From assembly GCF_947259025.1 (NCBI RefSeq), contig NZ_CAMYKO010000008.1, forward strand, positions 1 to 64,000: DNA of 64,000 nt, written 5' to 3'. The stretch comes from an uncultured Methylophaga sp. (GTDB taxonomy: Bacteria > Pseudomonadota > Gammaproteobacteria > Nitrosococcales > Methylophagaceae). A model generated the notes under the pieces. The model had not been told where the DNA came from and searched no databases. It was given only the letters and a program-made list of their open reading frames with translations. Shown here one piece after another: positions 50,820-60,601 of this stretch. The first letter of the stretch is position 1, and each line of letters begins with the position of its first letter. The position numbers and the translations under genes were made by a program.

Positions 50820-51548
50820 ATGCGTATCCCCCGATTTTACTGTCCACAACTGGGCCAATCTCAAACTGTGATGGCATTACCTGAGTCAGTTCACCGTCAC
50901 GCGGTACAGGTGCTGAGACTCAAAGCCGGTGCCCCGGTCCGACTGTTTGACGGTCAGGGGCGCGAGCTTGAAGCCACGCTCAGCCTTGTCGAACGTAAAC
51001 GCTCCGAGGTGCAACTGGATCGTGAGCTTGATATTCAGTCTGAATCGCCGCTGGATATTACTTTGCTGCAGGGCATCTCGCGCGGCGAGCGCATGGATTT
51101 TGCCATCCAGAAAGCGGTGGAACTGGGCGTTAAAACTATTATGCCGGTGGTCACCGAGCGCTGTAATGTGCAACTCAGCAAAGAGCGTGCGGAAAAAAGA
51201 CTCAAACACTGGCAAGGTGTGTTGACCAGTGCCTGTGAACAGAGTGGCAGAGCTTACATGCCGGAACTGTCCCCTGTTACAACGCTGGATGAGGCGATGA
51301 CCGTAACAGCAGACGATCTGAAACTGGTACTGGATCCGCAGGCCCAGCAGCGTTTTCATAGCTTGCCACAGCCGCAAACGCTGACCCTCCTGATCGGCCC
51401 GGAAGGCGGGCTGTCTGACGACGAAATCAGTCAGGCTCAGCAAGCGGATTTTACTGCCGTGCAATTCGGACCACGCATTTTAAGAACTGAAACCGCAGCT
51501 GTCGCCGCACTTGCCGTGGTACAAACCCTATGGGGAGATCTGGGATGA
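50820..51548 (+). CDS. rsmE: 16S rRNA (uracil1498-N3)-methyltransferase
   Basis: MRIPRFYCPQLG; LLIGPEGGLSDDEI; GPRILRTETAAVAALAVVQ. Confidence 0.96.
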   Translation: MRIPRFYCPQLGQSQTVMALPESVHRHAVQVLRLKAGAPVRLFDGQGRELEATLSLVERKRSEVQLDRELDIQSESPLDITLLQGISRGERMDFAIQKAVELGVKTIMPVVTERCNVQLSKERAEKRLKHWQGVLTSACEQSGRAYMPELSPVTTLDEAMTVTADDLKLVLDPQAQQRFHSLPQPQTLTLLIGPEGGLSDDEISQAQQADFTAVQFGPRILRTETAAVAALAVVQTLWGDLG

Positions 51549-51856
51549 ACGACAGCACGGTGGTATTACTTTTTCTGGGCCTGCTGGGCTGGCTTTGGTG
51601 GGACAGTCGCGGCGTCGCTGAGCGGGCCACAGTAGCGGCACGCAATTATTGCAACAATGCCGGTGTCAGCTTTTTGAACGATACCGTCGCCTGGCAGAAA
51701 CTTCGCCTGAAACGTAACCGCAGCGGTCGTATGCAGTTGCAGCGCACCTACTTTTTCGAGTTTGCCAGCGATATGCAAGAGCGCTATCGTGGTGAAATCA
51801 AAATGCTGGGCAAAAGAGTGGAATCCATCAGTTTGGATCCGTTCCGGATCAGCTGA
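51545..51856 (+). CDS. DUF3301 domain protein
   Basis: LLGWLWWDSRGVAERATVAARNYCNNAGVSFLNDTVAWQKLRLKRN. Confidence 0.88.
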   Translation: MNDSTVVLLFLGLLGWLWWDSRGVAERATVAARNYCNNAGVSFLNDTVAWQKLRLKRNRSGRMQLQRTYFFEFASDMQERYRGEIKMLGKRVESISLDPFRIS

Positions 51857-51876
51857 AACAACGCAGGGGATTGAGC

Positions 51877-52878
51877 ATGCAGACAAAAACGGCTTTGGTG
51901 GTCGATGACTCACGTGTTGCCAGACTGACGCTGGGCAAGCTGCTTAAAAGCCACCAGTTCGAGGTTGTCGAGCAGGGCAGTGCGGAAGAGGCCATGAGCT
52001 GGCTGCAACAGACGCCGACTCAGCCTGATATTGTGTTTATGGATGTCATGATGGGGGGCATGGACGGGCTTGCCGCCACTCGTCAGCTCAAGGCCGATCC
52101 CAATTTGGCAGCTTTACCCGTTATTATTTGCACCGGCAAGGATACCGACGCTGATCTGGAACAGGCACTGGCCAGCGGCGCCAGCGCGGTATTACCGAAA
52201 CCGCCGGCCGCCGATGCCTTGCAACAATTATTGGATGATATCGCCCAGACCGCGTCTGAAGCAGCGCCAGATGCGACGGCATCCAGCGCACAGAGTGAGG
52301 TGGAATTATTGGCTGCCGTGCGGGCAGCACTGTTACCTGAGATTGAGAACAAACTGGCTGCCTCGCTGTCGGCCCTGCAGCAGCAGATCGATCAACAAAA
52401 GTCCGCCCAGCAGTCGTCAGGTGGGCTTGATGCCTTGCAGGAAATAGGAGAGAAGCTCAGTGGTTCTGTGCAATCACAGCTGGAGGAGTTCAAGCATTCC
52501 CTGTCATCACAAGCCGATGACTTGGTCAGCGGCCCGGCCGCACAAGCGGTAGATAAAGCGGTCGATCAATTGGGACTGCGCGATAAGCTGGAAACCTTGT
52601 TTGAAAATGAAGGCCGGCAGTGGCTCAATCAGCAGCAGGCGGCAGTCCGCGAGGCTTTGCAACAGCAACTGATGCAGGATATGAATGCGGTCATTGAGCA
52701 AAAGCTGGGCGACTTTCAGGCAAGGCTGGCAAATCAGCAAGAGACCGAACAACAGCAGTTGCTTGCTGAGCAGCAGCAACAGCATGAAGCTATCAAGTCA
52801 CAGCTTGTTCTGCAGCGAAACTTGTCTTTCGGCGCTGCCGGATTGGCGGTGCTGGCGCTGATTGTGGCGCTGGTCTGA
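51877..52878 (+). CDS. Response regulator with coiled-coil region and C-terminal TM anchor
   Basis: REC residues VVDDS, FMDVMM, ICTGKD, LPKPP; Gln-rich helical region; terminal FGAAGLAVLALIVALV. Confidence 0.88.
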   Translation: MQTKTALVVDDSRVARLTLGKLLKSHQFEVVEQGSAEEAMSWLQQTPTQPDIVFMDVMMGGMDGLAATRQLKADPNLAALPVIICTGKDTDADLEQALASGASAVLPKPPAADALQQLLDDIAQTASEAAPDATASSAQSEVELLAAVRAALLPEIENKLAASLSALQQQIDQQKSAQQSSGGLDALQEIGEKLSGSVQSQLEEFKHSLSSQADDLVSGPAAQAVDKAVDQLGLRDKLETLFENEGRQWLNQQQAAVREALQQQLMQDMNAVIEQKLGDFQARLANQQETEQQQLLAEQQQQHEAIKSQLVLQRNLSFGAAGLAVLALIVALV

Positions 52879-52885
52879 TTTAACC

Positions 52886-53722
52886 ATGCAACCCAGTATC
52901 AGCGAGGCCAGTGCCTATGGCCGGGCGCGTTTGTCTGAATCCAGCAGTCCAGATGTCGATGTGCAGGTGCTGCTCTGTTATGTGCTGGAATGCAGTCCGG
53001 TGAAGTTGATGACGGCGCCTGAAGCCGAGTTAACGGCGGCGCAGTGGCAGCGCTTTGCCGAGTTGATTGAGCGGCGTGAGCAGGGAGAGCCGGTCGCACA
53101 CCTGACCGGCAGCCGGGGTTTCTGGAGTTTGGACCTGGCAGTGGATGCGTCTACCTTGATCCCCAGGCCGGATACCGAGCTGCTGGTATCGCTGGCGCTG
53201 TCCAAGCTTGAGCCCGGCATGTGGGCGGCAGATTTAGGCACCGGCAGCGGCGCGATAGTACTGTCTTTGGCCGCAGAAAAGCCGGATGTTCATTTTGTTG
53301 CCACTGATCTGCAGCAGGCCGCGGTGCGGCTGGCACAGAACAATGCCCGGCAGCATCAGATTGAGAATGTGCAGTTTCTGCAGGGCGCCTGGCTTAGTGG
53401 TTTCAGGCCGCAGGCTTTTGATCTGATTGTGTCCAACCCCCCCTATATTGAAGCGCATGACCCGCATTTGACACAGGGCGATGTGCGTTTTGAGCCGCGA
53501 TCAGCGCTGGTGTCGGGAGCGGATGGGCTGATGGATATCAGGCAGATCGTGACGCAGGCCAGCCGCCATCTTAAACCCGGCGGCTGGTTGCTGGTGGAGC
53601 ATGGCTATGACCAGTCACAACGGGTGCAGCAGCTGTTTCACGAGGCCGGGTTTGATGCGATTACTGCCCACCAGGATTTCGGCGCTCAGGATCGGGCGGT
53701 GATGGGCCAGCTTAGCGTCTAG
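52886..53722 (+). CDS. prmC: Peptide chain release factor N5-glutamine methyltransferase
   Basis: DLGTGSGAIVLSLA; DLIVSNPPYIEAHDPHL. Confidence 0.96.
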   Translation: MQPSISEASAYGRARLSESSSPDVDVQVLLCYVLECSPVKLMTAPEAELTAAQWQRFAELIERREQGEPVAHLTGSRGFWSLDLAVDASTLIPRPDTELLVSLALSKLEPGMWAADLGTGSGAIVLSLAAEKPDVHFVATDLQQAAVRLAQNNARQHQIENVQFLQGAWLSGFRPQAFDLIVSNPPYIEAHDPHLTQGDVRFEPRSALVSGADGLMDIRQIVTQASRHLKPGGWLLVEHGYDQSQRVQQLFHEAGFDAITAHQDFGAQDRAVMGQLSV

Positions 53723-53764
53723 CCGACAGGCGTTATAATGAATACTTTAGCTGATTAATTAGTG

Positions 53765-54514
53765 ATGAACGACGATCAACTTTTACGCTACAGTCGCCAT
53801 ATTCTGTTGCCCCAGGTCGATATTGCCGGTCAGCAGGCTTTGCTCGACAGTCATGTGATGATAGTGGGCCTGGGCGGACTGGGTGCGCCGGTGTCGATGT
53901 ATCTGGCGGCTGCCGGCGTGGGCAGTTTGACGCTGGTTGATGATGATCAGGTGGAATTATCCAATCTGCAGCGGCAAATCGTTCACGGTCAGCCGGATAT
54001 TGGCCGTGATAAAGTGGATTCGGCCGCCGATCGGCTGCGGGAACTGAACCCGGATGTCAGCCTGCAGCGGATCAAGCAGCGCATGGACAAAAGCGACCTG
54101 GTGTCTGCATGCGAAAAGGTAGATGTGCTGGTGGATTGCAGTGATAACTTCGCCACCCGCTTTCTGCTTAATGAGGTCAGCAAGGCGCAGCAACTCCCAT
54201 TGGTGTCAGGCGCTGCCATCCGTTTTGAGGGACAGGTCACGGTGTATGATCCGCGCCAGCCGGGCATGCCCTGCTATCGCTGCCTCTATGAAGACAAGGG
54301 TGAACTGGAACAGACCTGCAGTGAGAGCGGTATACTAGCGCCTATCCTGTCGATGATTGGTGGCACCCAGGCGGTCGAGACGATCAAACTGTTGATGAAT
54401 ATCGGCGATAGCCTGGCCGGGCGCTTATTGATCCTCGATGCTTTGACCATGAACTGGCGCGAAATCCGAATGAAGCAGGATCCGGACTGTCCTGTCTGTC
54501 ACCCCGGCCAATAA
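53765..54514 (+). CDS. moeB: MoeB/ThiF family adenylyltransferase (E1-like)
   Basis: RYSRHILLPQVDIAGQ; VGLGGLGAPVSMYLAAAGVG; CYRCLY/CPVC zinc ligands; QTCSESGILAP. Confidence 0.94.
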   Translation: MNDDQLLRYSRHILLPQVDIAGQQALLDSHVMIVGLGGLGAPVSMYLAAAGVGSLTLVDDDQVELSNLQRQIVHGQPDIGRDKVDSAADRLRELNPDVSLQRIKQRMDKSDLVSACEKVDVLVDCSDNFATRFLLNEVSKAQQLPLVSGAAIRFEGQVTVYDPRQPGMPCYRCLYEDKGELEQTCSESGILAPILSMIGGTQAVETIKLLMNIGDSLAGRLLILDALTMNWREIRMKQDPDCPVCHPGQ

Positions 54515-54567
54515 AGCTGCTGAGACTCAAAGCAAAAAAACAACGTGGCTCAACCACAGGTAAAACA

Positions 54568-54975
54568 ATGACAAGAGAAACCGTTCAAATTCCACGCACT
54601 TTAGTCAATCAGTTGTTGCATCAGGCGCAGTTATCACCGTCGCAGGAAGTCTGCGGACTGGTTGGCCAGCGCGATGAACAGAGTGAGTGTTATCCGATTG
54701 AAAATGTGGCCACCGATGCCAGCGTCCTGTTTGCACTCAATGCCAGTGAGCAACTGGCGGCATTTAAAAGCATGAAGCAAAAAGGCCAGACCCTGTTTGC
54801 CATTTATCACTCACACCCCAGCAGCCCGCCGGTGCCATCCGAAATCGATATTGAAGAAGCCAATTACAGCGAGGCGCTTTATCTCATCATCTCACTCAAC
54901 ACCAAAGGCGTGCTGGAGATGCGCGGCTTTTACCTGAGCGACGGCAACCCCCAAGAAGTTGAATTGATTATATGA
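54568..54975 (+). CDS. JAMM/Mov34-type metallopeptidase
   Basis: EVCGLVG; HSHPSSPPVPSEID (JAMM motif). Confidence 0.92.
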   Translation: MTRETVQIPRTLVNQLLHQAQLSPSQEVCGLVGQRDEQSECYPIENVATDASVLFALNASEQLAAFKSMKQKGQTLFAIYHSHPSSPPVPSEIDIEEANYSEALYLIISLNTKGVLEMRGFYLSDGNPQEVELII

Positions 54976-56306
54976 ACCAAGCATTGATTGAACCGAATCT
55001 GGAACAAGCAGCGGAAACAGCGCTGGAGCAGGCAAAGAAGCTGGGTGCCAGCGCTGCTGAGGCGGGGCTGAGTCACAGCAAAGGCTTGTCGGTGACCGTG
55101 CGGCAGCGCGAAGTGGAAACGCTGGAACACAACAACGACACGGGACTGGGCATTACCGTTTATTTTGGGCAGAGCAAAGCCTCGGCCAGCACCTCGGACC
55201 TGAGTCCCGATGCGATCAAGGAAGCGGTGCAGGCAGCCTGTAATATTGCTCGCCACACACAGGGCGATGAGGCCGCCGGCCTGGCTGATGCGAGCCTGAT
55301 GGCGAAAGATTTTCCCGAGCTGTCGCTCTATCACCCCTGGGAACTGAGCGTTGATAAGGCGATTGAACTGGCCAGCGAATGCGAAGCCGCCGGGCTGGAT
55401 TTTGACAGCCGTATCAGTAATTCCGAAGGCGCCACCGTGTCCAGCCATACTGGCAAACGGGTTTATGCCAACAGTCACGGTTTTATGGGCGTCACTGACA
55501 GCAGCCGTCATGGCCTGTCTGCCAGCCTGATAGCCCGTGATGAGCGCGGTATGCAGCGTGATTTTTGGTTTGATATGGCGCGGGATGCGGCTGATCTGAA
55601 CACTGCCAGCAGTATTGGTATCAGGGCAGCTCAGCGCACTTTGTCACGGCTCGGTGCCGGTGAAGTGAAAACCGGGGCTTACCCGGTCGTGTTTGCTGCC
55701 GATGTGGCGCCAACCCTGTTTAGTCAGTTGATTTCGGGGATCCGCGGCAGCGCTTTATACCGTAATGCCAGTTTCCTAGTCGACAAACAGGGCGAGCAGA
55801 TTTTTCCTTCATTCATGCATATTCATGAACAGCCCCACCTGCTCAAAGCCCTGGGGAGTGCTGCATTTGATGCAGAGGGCGTGGCCACCGCCAACCGCGA
55901 TATCATCCGCGATGGGGTCTTGCAGGGTTATGTGCTGGACAGTTATTCAGCCAGAAGACTGGGACTCACCACCACCGCCAATGCCGGTGGCGTGCATAAC
56001 CTGAGTGTCGACAGTACCACGGATGCCGATTTTGATGCCCTGGTCAGACAGATGGAAAAAGGCATCATCGTCACTGAAACCATGGGCATGGGCGTCAATA
56101 TTGTGAACGGTGATTATTCTCAGGGGGCGGCCGGTTTCTGGGTAGAAAACGGTGAAATTCAGTATCCGGTCGATGAGTTCACCATCGCCAGCAGCTTGCA
56201 GGATATGTTCAAGGGGATAGTGGCGGTGGGCAGTGATGTCGATGTGCGTGGCAATATCCGCTGCGGCTCGGTATTGCTGGATCGCATGATGATCGCGGCG
56301 GCCTGA
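54972..56306 (+). CDS. pmbA: Metalloprotease PmbA/TldE
   Basis: AEAGLSHSKGLSVTVRQREVETLEHNNDTGLGITVYFG; C-terminal NIRCGSVLLDRMMIAA. Confidence 0.95.
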   Translation: MNQALIEPNLEQAAETALEQAKKLGASAAEAGLSHSKGLSVTVRQREVETLEHNNDTGLGITVYFGQSKASASTSDLSPDAIKEAVQAACNIARHTQGDEAAGLADASLMAKDFPELSLYHPWELSVDKAIELASECEAAGLDFDSRISNSEGATVSSHTGKRVYANSHGFMGVTDSSRHGLSASLIARDERGMQRDFWFDMARDAADLNTASSIGIRAAQRTLSRLGAGEVKTGAYPVVFAADVAPTLFSQLISGIRGSALYRNASFLVDKQGEQIFPSFMHIHEQPHLLKALGSAAFDAEGVATANRDIIRDGVLQGYVLDSYSARRLGLTTTANAGGVHNLSVDSTTDADFDALVRQMEKGIIVTETMGMGVNIVNGDYSQGAAGFWVENGEIQYPVDEFTIASSLQDMFKGIVAVGSDVDVRGNIRCGSVLLDRMMIAAA

Positions 56307-56322
56307 AGCATCGCTTTATTAT

Positions 56323-58506
56323 CTAATGAGTGTAAAAGGCCGTGACCACATCGCTGATATCGGTCAGCTCGACCATCGCCAGCAACTGGCTTAACTGCTG
56401 GCGGATATCACGCACCCGGTGGGCGCGTTGCTGACGCCATTGCTGTAATTGTTCCAGTAAGTCCGTTTCTGACTCACTGTCAGCGGCTTTCAGCACCGAG
56501 ATCCGGCAGCGAAATACCCGGAAACAGTCTGCGGCCATGCCGCGCTGGATCCAGATGGCTTTATCACGTGGGTCGGCAAAGTCCTGCTCCAATGCCAGCG
56601 TCCAGCCCTTGTTGTCATAAGCATATAAAAAACTGTCATAGCAACCATCGTCATGATTATTGGCCTCTTTCAGCACGGCGGCCAGTTTTGCCTGTGCTGC
56701 CGCCAGCGCCTGCCACAGGCCGGGATGCTCAGTGGCAAAGTTATCGCGGGTGGCACCAATAAGCTGAAGCTGACGCTGGCCTTGCGGGTTCAGCCCCACA
56801 AATACTGGCACACTGTCCATGGTCGGCAGCAAAGCCTGGCCAAATAGATGGCTTTCCGCCGTGCTGATCACGTCGTTTGTGTCAGCGCGCAGCTTGTCTT
56901 GGTTCTGTTTGATCACCCAGTCGAAAAACTGATTGAGGCTCTCCGGACAATTGTTTTTGATGCGGGCCAGGCCGATATGCCGTTCACCTTCCCAAATCCT
57001 GATGTTTTTTACCTGATAGGGCACGGCAGACAAATTCACTTTTTTAGTCAACGTCTGCCAGCGTGTGAAGTCAAGCTGCAGGCGCTGGTTGAGCGTTATC
57101 GGCACATCGGCAGGCAGTTTAATCGCAAGGCCATCGGCAGAGACGTCCACGGTATCCAGCTGCCACTGTTGCTCGCTGGCGTGAACGGTCACCGGGGTGT
57201 GAATATGAAAGCGGGTGGTACCTCGCTGGATGAATGATGTCAGCGGCGATGGTGCAGGCAGATCGGCATTGATATAAGATTTGAGGGTTTGCAGCCCTGC
57301 CAGTGCTTTGTCGCTATTTTCCCCGACTTTGCGGCTGTGGCGAAACAGCGGTTTCAGATCGATAATGCGCAGCCGCTGAATGATTCGGCGAGCACGCTCG
57401 CGCAGCGTCGCCGCATAGTCCGCTTCAAGCGGTTTAATCTGCTGACAGGCTGTTCTGATGGCCTCATCATCCAGATTCAGTAAGGTCGGACGCAGTAACA
57501 ACAACTGGGCTTGCGGGCGGTCCAGTTGCCACTGAATCAGTTTCGCCACCGCGTGGTGATTATCCTGCGATACGCTGTAGCTCTGATCATCATCAAAAGC
57601 GACCAGCAGGTCGGCGCCTTTCTCGCTGAGTTGCAGCGGCAGCGATTGCAGCCAGTGTGCCAGTGAATCCTGGTTTTGCTGCAACAATCCGGGCGCTGAA
57701 GGCGACAGGGTCAAAGCCTGCAGCGGCTGCGACAGGCTGGTGGACCCCAACCACAGCACCGGATCGCCCAAGCGGCCCAGCCACAGGCGCTGATAAAACT
57801 GTGACTGCAGATTGAACAGCTCGTTATCCACATCCCGTTTTCGCTGAGCGCTTTGCTCGCTTAGCCACTGTTTGAACCACTTTGCAAACGCATCATCAGC
57901 CTGGGACTCACGGCGCAACACCACAGTGGTATGTGTATCATCCTGCTCCAGTTTGCTGATCTGGTAACGGACGTCCTGCAGAAGAGGCAGGGCATATTGC
58001 TGATATAAATCAGCAAAACTGACGGCAACGTCATCCTCCCGCTGCAGCGAAAAAGTGCGTTTGAGAGAAACCCTAATAGCATTGAGCGAAAGATCGATGC
58101 TGTAGCCGTGATAGAGCACATCATCGAGTCGTAATTGCAGCGCGGTGCTGAAAACAATGCGCTCTTCCGCCCGCTGCAGAGGCTGGTCCAGCGCTATCAG
58201 CGGCAATCGCTGCTTGTCATCCTGCTCAGTCGCTTGCGATTGCTCCAGTTGTTTTAGCGCCTGAAACAAGGCTTCATAAACGCCGACCGTGTAACGGCCG
58301 TCAAAGCGTGCCATTAACTGCTTGGCCAGCAGGTAGGCGCGGTCATCCAGGTAGTGGGTTCGGTTGCCGAACTGATAGGCCTGGCATTCGCCGGGGACTT
58401 TGCCGCGTAAATCGATAACCCGCAGACAGTCCTTATTGAGCCGCTGTCTTTCCAACTCCTGCAGAAAAGCCTGGTTCTGCTGTTTGCGGTCGGAAAGCTC
58501 GGCCAT
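56323..58506 (-). CDS. 727-aa PilZ-domain protein
   Basis: RGTTRFHIHTPVTVHA...VDVSADGLAIKLP fits RxxxR...DxSxxG PilZ signature. Confidence 0.75.
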   Translation of the reverse strand: MAELSDRKQQNQAFLQELERQRLNKDCLRVIDLRGKVPGECQAYQFGNRTHYLDDRAYLLAKQLMARFDGRYTVGVYEALFQALKQLEQSQATEQDDKQRLPLIALDQPLQRAEERIVFSTALQLRLDDVLYHGYSIDLSLNAIRVSLKRTFSLQREDDVAVSFADLYQQYALPLLQDVRYQISKLEQDDTHTTVVLRRESQADDAFAKWFKQWLSEQSAQRKRDVDNELFNLQSQFYQRLWLGRLGDPVLWLGSTSLSQPLQALTLSPSAPGLLQQNQDSLAHWLQSLPLQLSEKGADLLVAFDDDQSYSVSQDNHHAVAKLIQWQLDRPQAQLLLLRPTLLNLDDEAIRTACQQIKPLEADYAATLRERARRIIQRLRIIDLKPLFRHSRKVGENSDKALAGLQTLKSYINADLPAPSPLTSFIQRGTTRFHIHTPVTVHASEQQWQLDTVDVSADGLAIKLPADVPITLNQRLQLDFTRWQTLTKKVNLSAVPYQVKNIRIWEGERHIGLARIKNNCPESLNQFFDWVIKQNQDKLRADTNDVISTAESHLFGQALLPTMDSVPVFVGLNPQGQRQLQLIGATRDNFATEHPGLWQALAAAQAKLAAVLKEANNHDDGCYDSFLYAYDNKGWTLALEQDFADPRDKAIWIQRGMAADCFRVFRCRISVLKAADSESETDLLEQLQQWRQQRAHRVRDIRQQLSQLLAMVELTDISDVVTAFYTH

Positions 58507-58508
58507 GG

Positions 58509-58778
58509 TCAGTCGCCGTGATACTCAGCCGGGGTTTTGGCGCGGATGCTGAGGGCATGGATCTGGCTTTGCATCAGTTCATCAACCTCGGTATAGACCA
58601 GCTTGTGACGTTTAAGCAAAGACAGGCCATCAAAAGCTTTGCTGACGATCAGCAAATTGTAATGGCCACCGCCTGTGTTACCGGCATGGCCGGCATGGGC
58701 GGCGCTGTCATCTTCGATGTCAATCAGTTCCGGCTCCAGCGTCTGCAGGGCCTGTTTAATCGCGTCAATGGTGCTCAT
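58509..58778 (-). CDS. BolA family protein
   Basis: [49 protein letters not shown]. Confidence 0.92.
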   Translation of the reverse strand: MSTIDAIKQALQTLEPELIDIEDDSAAHAGHAGNTGGGHYNLLIVSKAFDGLSLLKRHKLVYTEVDELMQSQIHALSIRAKTPAEYHGD

Positions 58779-59080
58779 GGTAAAACTTTCTTGAAGGGTT
58801 TAACGGTGACCTGCGCATAGACATCGGCGGCTACATAGGGATCGGCATCAGCCCAGGCCTGGGCGGCATTGAGATCGGCAAACTCGGCCACCACCAGGCT
58901 GCCACTGAAACCGGCGCTGCCGGGATCGTCACTGTCGACAGCCGGGTGTGGCCCCGCCAGCACCAGCCGCCCCTCATCCTGCAAGGCCTGCAGACGGGAC
59001 AAGTGGGCAGGTCTGGCCTCAAGCCGGCGGTTCAGGCTGTCACTGTTGTCTTCACTGATAATGGCATAGAGCATGGGCAT
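58775..59080 (-). CDS. YciI family protein
   Basis: [44 protein letters not shown]. Confidence 0.93.
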   Translation of the reverse strand: MPMLYAIISEDNSDSLNRRLEARPAHLSRLQALQDEGRLVLAGPHPAVDSDDPGSAGFSGSLVVAEFADLNAAQAWADADPYVAADVYAQVTVKPFKKVLP

Positions 59081-59090
59081 AAAATATCAC

Positions 59091-59669
59091 CTATTTGGAG
59101 ACTTCGACCGCGTGGCGGGCCAGATAAATCGACTGAGCAATAACAAAAGCAATGGTCAGGCCCAGCATGCCAAAAAGCTTGAAATTGACCCAAGTGGCTT
59201 CGTCAAAGTTGAAAGCGACATAGAGATTGGCAACACCGGAAGCCACGAAAAACAGGATCCAGGCGACATTAAGCCGTGACCAGACTTTGCCCGGTAACTG
59301 AATATGCTCGCCCATCATGCGTTCCAGCAGCGACTTGTCTGTGAACAAATAAGCGCCGACAAAGACCAGTGCAAATAACCAGTTGACGGCAGTCGGCTTC
59401 CATTTAATAAAGTCAGGGTTTTGCAGCCATAACGTCAGGCCGCCCAGCAGCACGACCAGCACCATGGTGATGATATGGGCCCGCTCTACCGTGCGATGGC
59501 GCAGCCAGGTATAACTGACCTGGGCCAGGGTGGCGATAATCATGATGGCAGTGGCTGCGTAGATGCCTTCTACATGATAAGTCTGGCCATTGAAGCTGTA
59601 ATCGCCGCCACCGAATTTGTAGGCGACAAAAAACAGCACGATAGGTAAAAAATCAAAGAACAGTTTCAT
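59091..59669 (-). CDS. yciB: Inner-membrane septation protein YciB/IspZ
   Basis: MKLFFDFLPIVLFFVAYKF; multi-TM; next to yciI. Confidence 0.95.
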   Translation of the reverse strand: MKLFFDFLPIVLFFVAYKFGGGDYSFNGQTYHVEGIYAATAIMIIATLAQVSYTWLRHRTVERAHIITMVLVVLLGGLTLWLQNPDFIKWKPTAVNWLFALVFVGAYLFTDKSLLERMMGEHIQLPGKVWSRLNVAWILFFVASGVANLYVAFNFDEATWVNFKLFGMLGLTIAFVIAQSIYLARHAVEVSK

Positions 59670-59721
59670 TAAAAAGTCAGTTAATTACGGTATGGCTGCA
59701 TTCTATCGTAAAATATAGGCT

Positions 59722-60558
59722 ATGACCCAATACCAGTATGACCTGCACACACATTCGACCGCCTCGGACGGGGCTCTATCGCCGACTGAGCTGGTTGCCC
59801 GGGCAGCGCAGCAGGGTGTCACCCACCTGGCGCTGACCGATCACGACGGCACTGAAGGTATCGAAGAAGCCCGGCAGGCAGCGGCGGCGAAAGGCATTGA
59901 GCTGATTCCGGGGGTGGAAATCTCCGTCAGCTGGTCTGGCGGCACGGTGCATATTGTGGGACTGCAACTGGATATCACTAATCCGGCGTTGCAACAGGGC
60001 CTGTCGGGCCTACGCGACTACCGGCGTCAGCGTGCCCGCCAGATTGCCAACAAACTGGAAAAAGCGGGCATTCCCGGTGCCTTGGAAGGTGCGGCCAGGT
60101 ATGCTTCGGAGACCATGCTGGGCCGGGTGCATTTTGCCCGCTTCCTGGTGGACAACGGCCACGCGACGGATATGAAAGACGTGTTTAAACGCTTTCTGGT
60201 CAAAAACAAGCCCGGTTATGTTAGTGGTCAGTGGGCCAGTCTTGAAGATGCACTGGGCTGGATCCATGCTGCGGGTGGTCAGGCCGTAGTGGCGCATCCG
60301 GCCCGTTACAAAATGACCAACAGCAAAAGACGACGCCTGCTTCGCGAGTTCAGCTCGCTGGGCGGTGCGGGCATTGAAGTCTCCTCCGGTAATCAGCATC
60401 CTGAAGAAGTCAGGGTCATGGCTAAACTGGCGCAAGAGTTCGAGCTGCTGGCCTCCTGCGGCTCTGATTTTCACAGCCCCGATCATGCCTGGATCGAATT
60501 GGGCCGAATGGTCACGATGCCGCCTTTTGTCACCCCCATCTGGACGCAGTGGCATTAA
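59722..60558 (+). CDS. rnm: PHP-domain phosphoesterase (RNase AM / YciV-like)
   Basis: YDLHTHSTASDGALSPTELVARAAQQGVTHLALTDHDGTEG. Confidence 0.93.
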   Translation: MTQYQYDLHTHSTASDGALSPTELVARAAQQGVTHLALTDHDGTEGIEEARQAAAAKGIELIPGVEISVSWSGGTVHIVGLQLDITNPALQQGLSGLRDYRRQRARQIANKLEKAGIPGALEGAARYASETMLGRVHFARFLVDNGHATDMKDVFKRFLVKNKPGYVSGQWASLEDALGWIHAAGGQAVVAHPARYKMTNSKRRRLLREFSSLGGAGIEVSSGNQHPEEVRVMAKLAQEFELLASCGSDFHSPDHAWIELGRMVTMPPFVTPIWTQWH

Positions 60559-60601
60559 GCATGCAGGCTATGTCTGATAACAATAAACACAAGAGCACAT
60601 C

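Noticed and set aside
53765-54975. MoeB plus JAMM as a new bacterial ubiquitin-like antiphage system
   Set aside because: No adjacent E2-like or ubiquitin-like gene and housekeeping neighbours; kept only as a neighbourhood observation.
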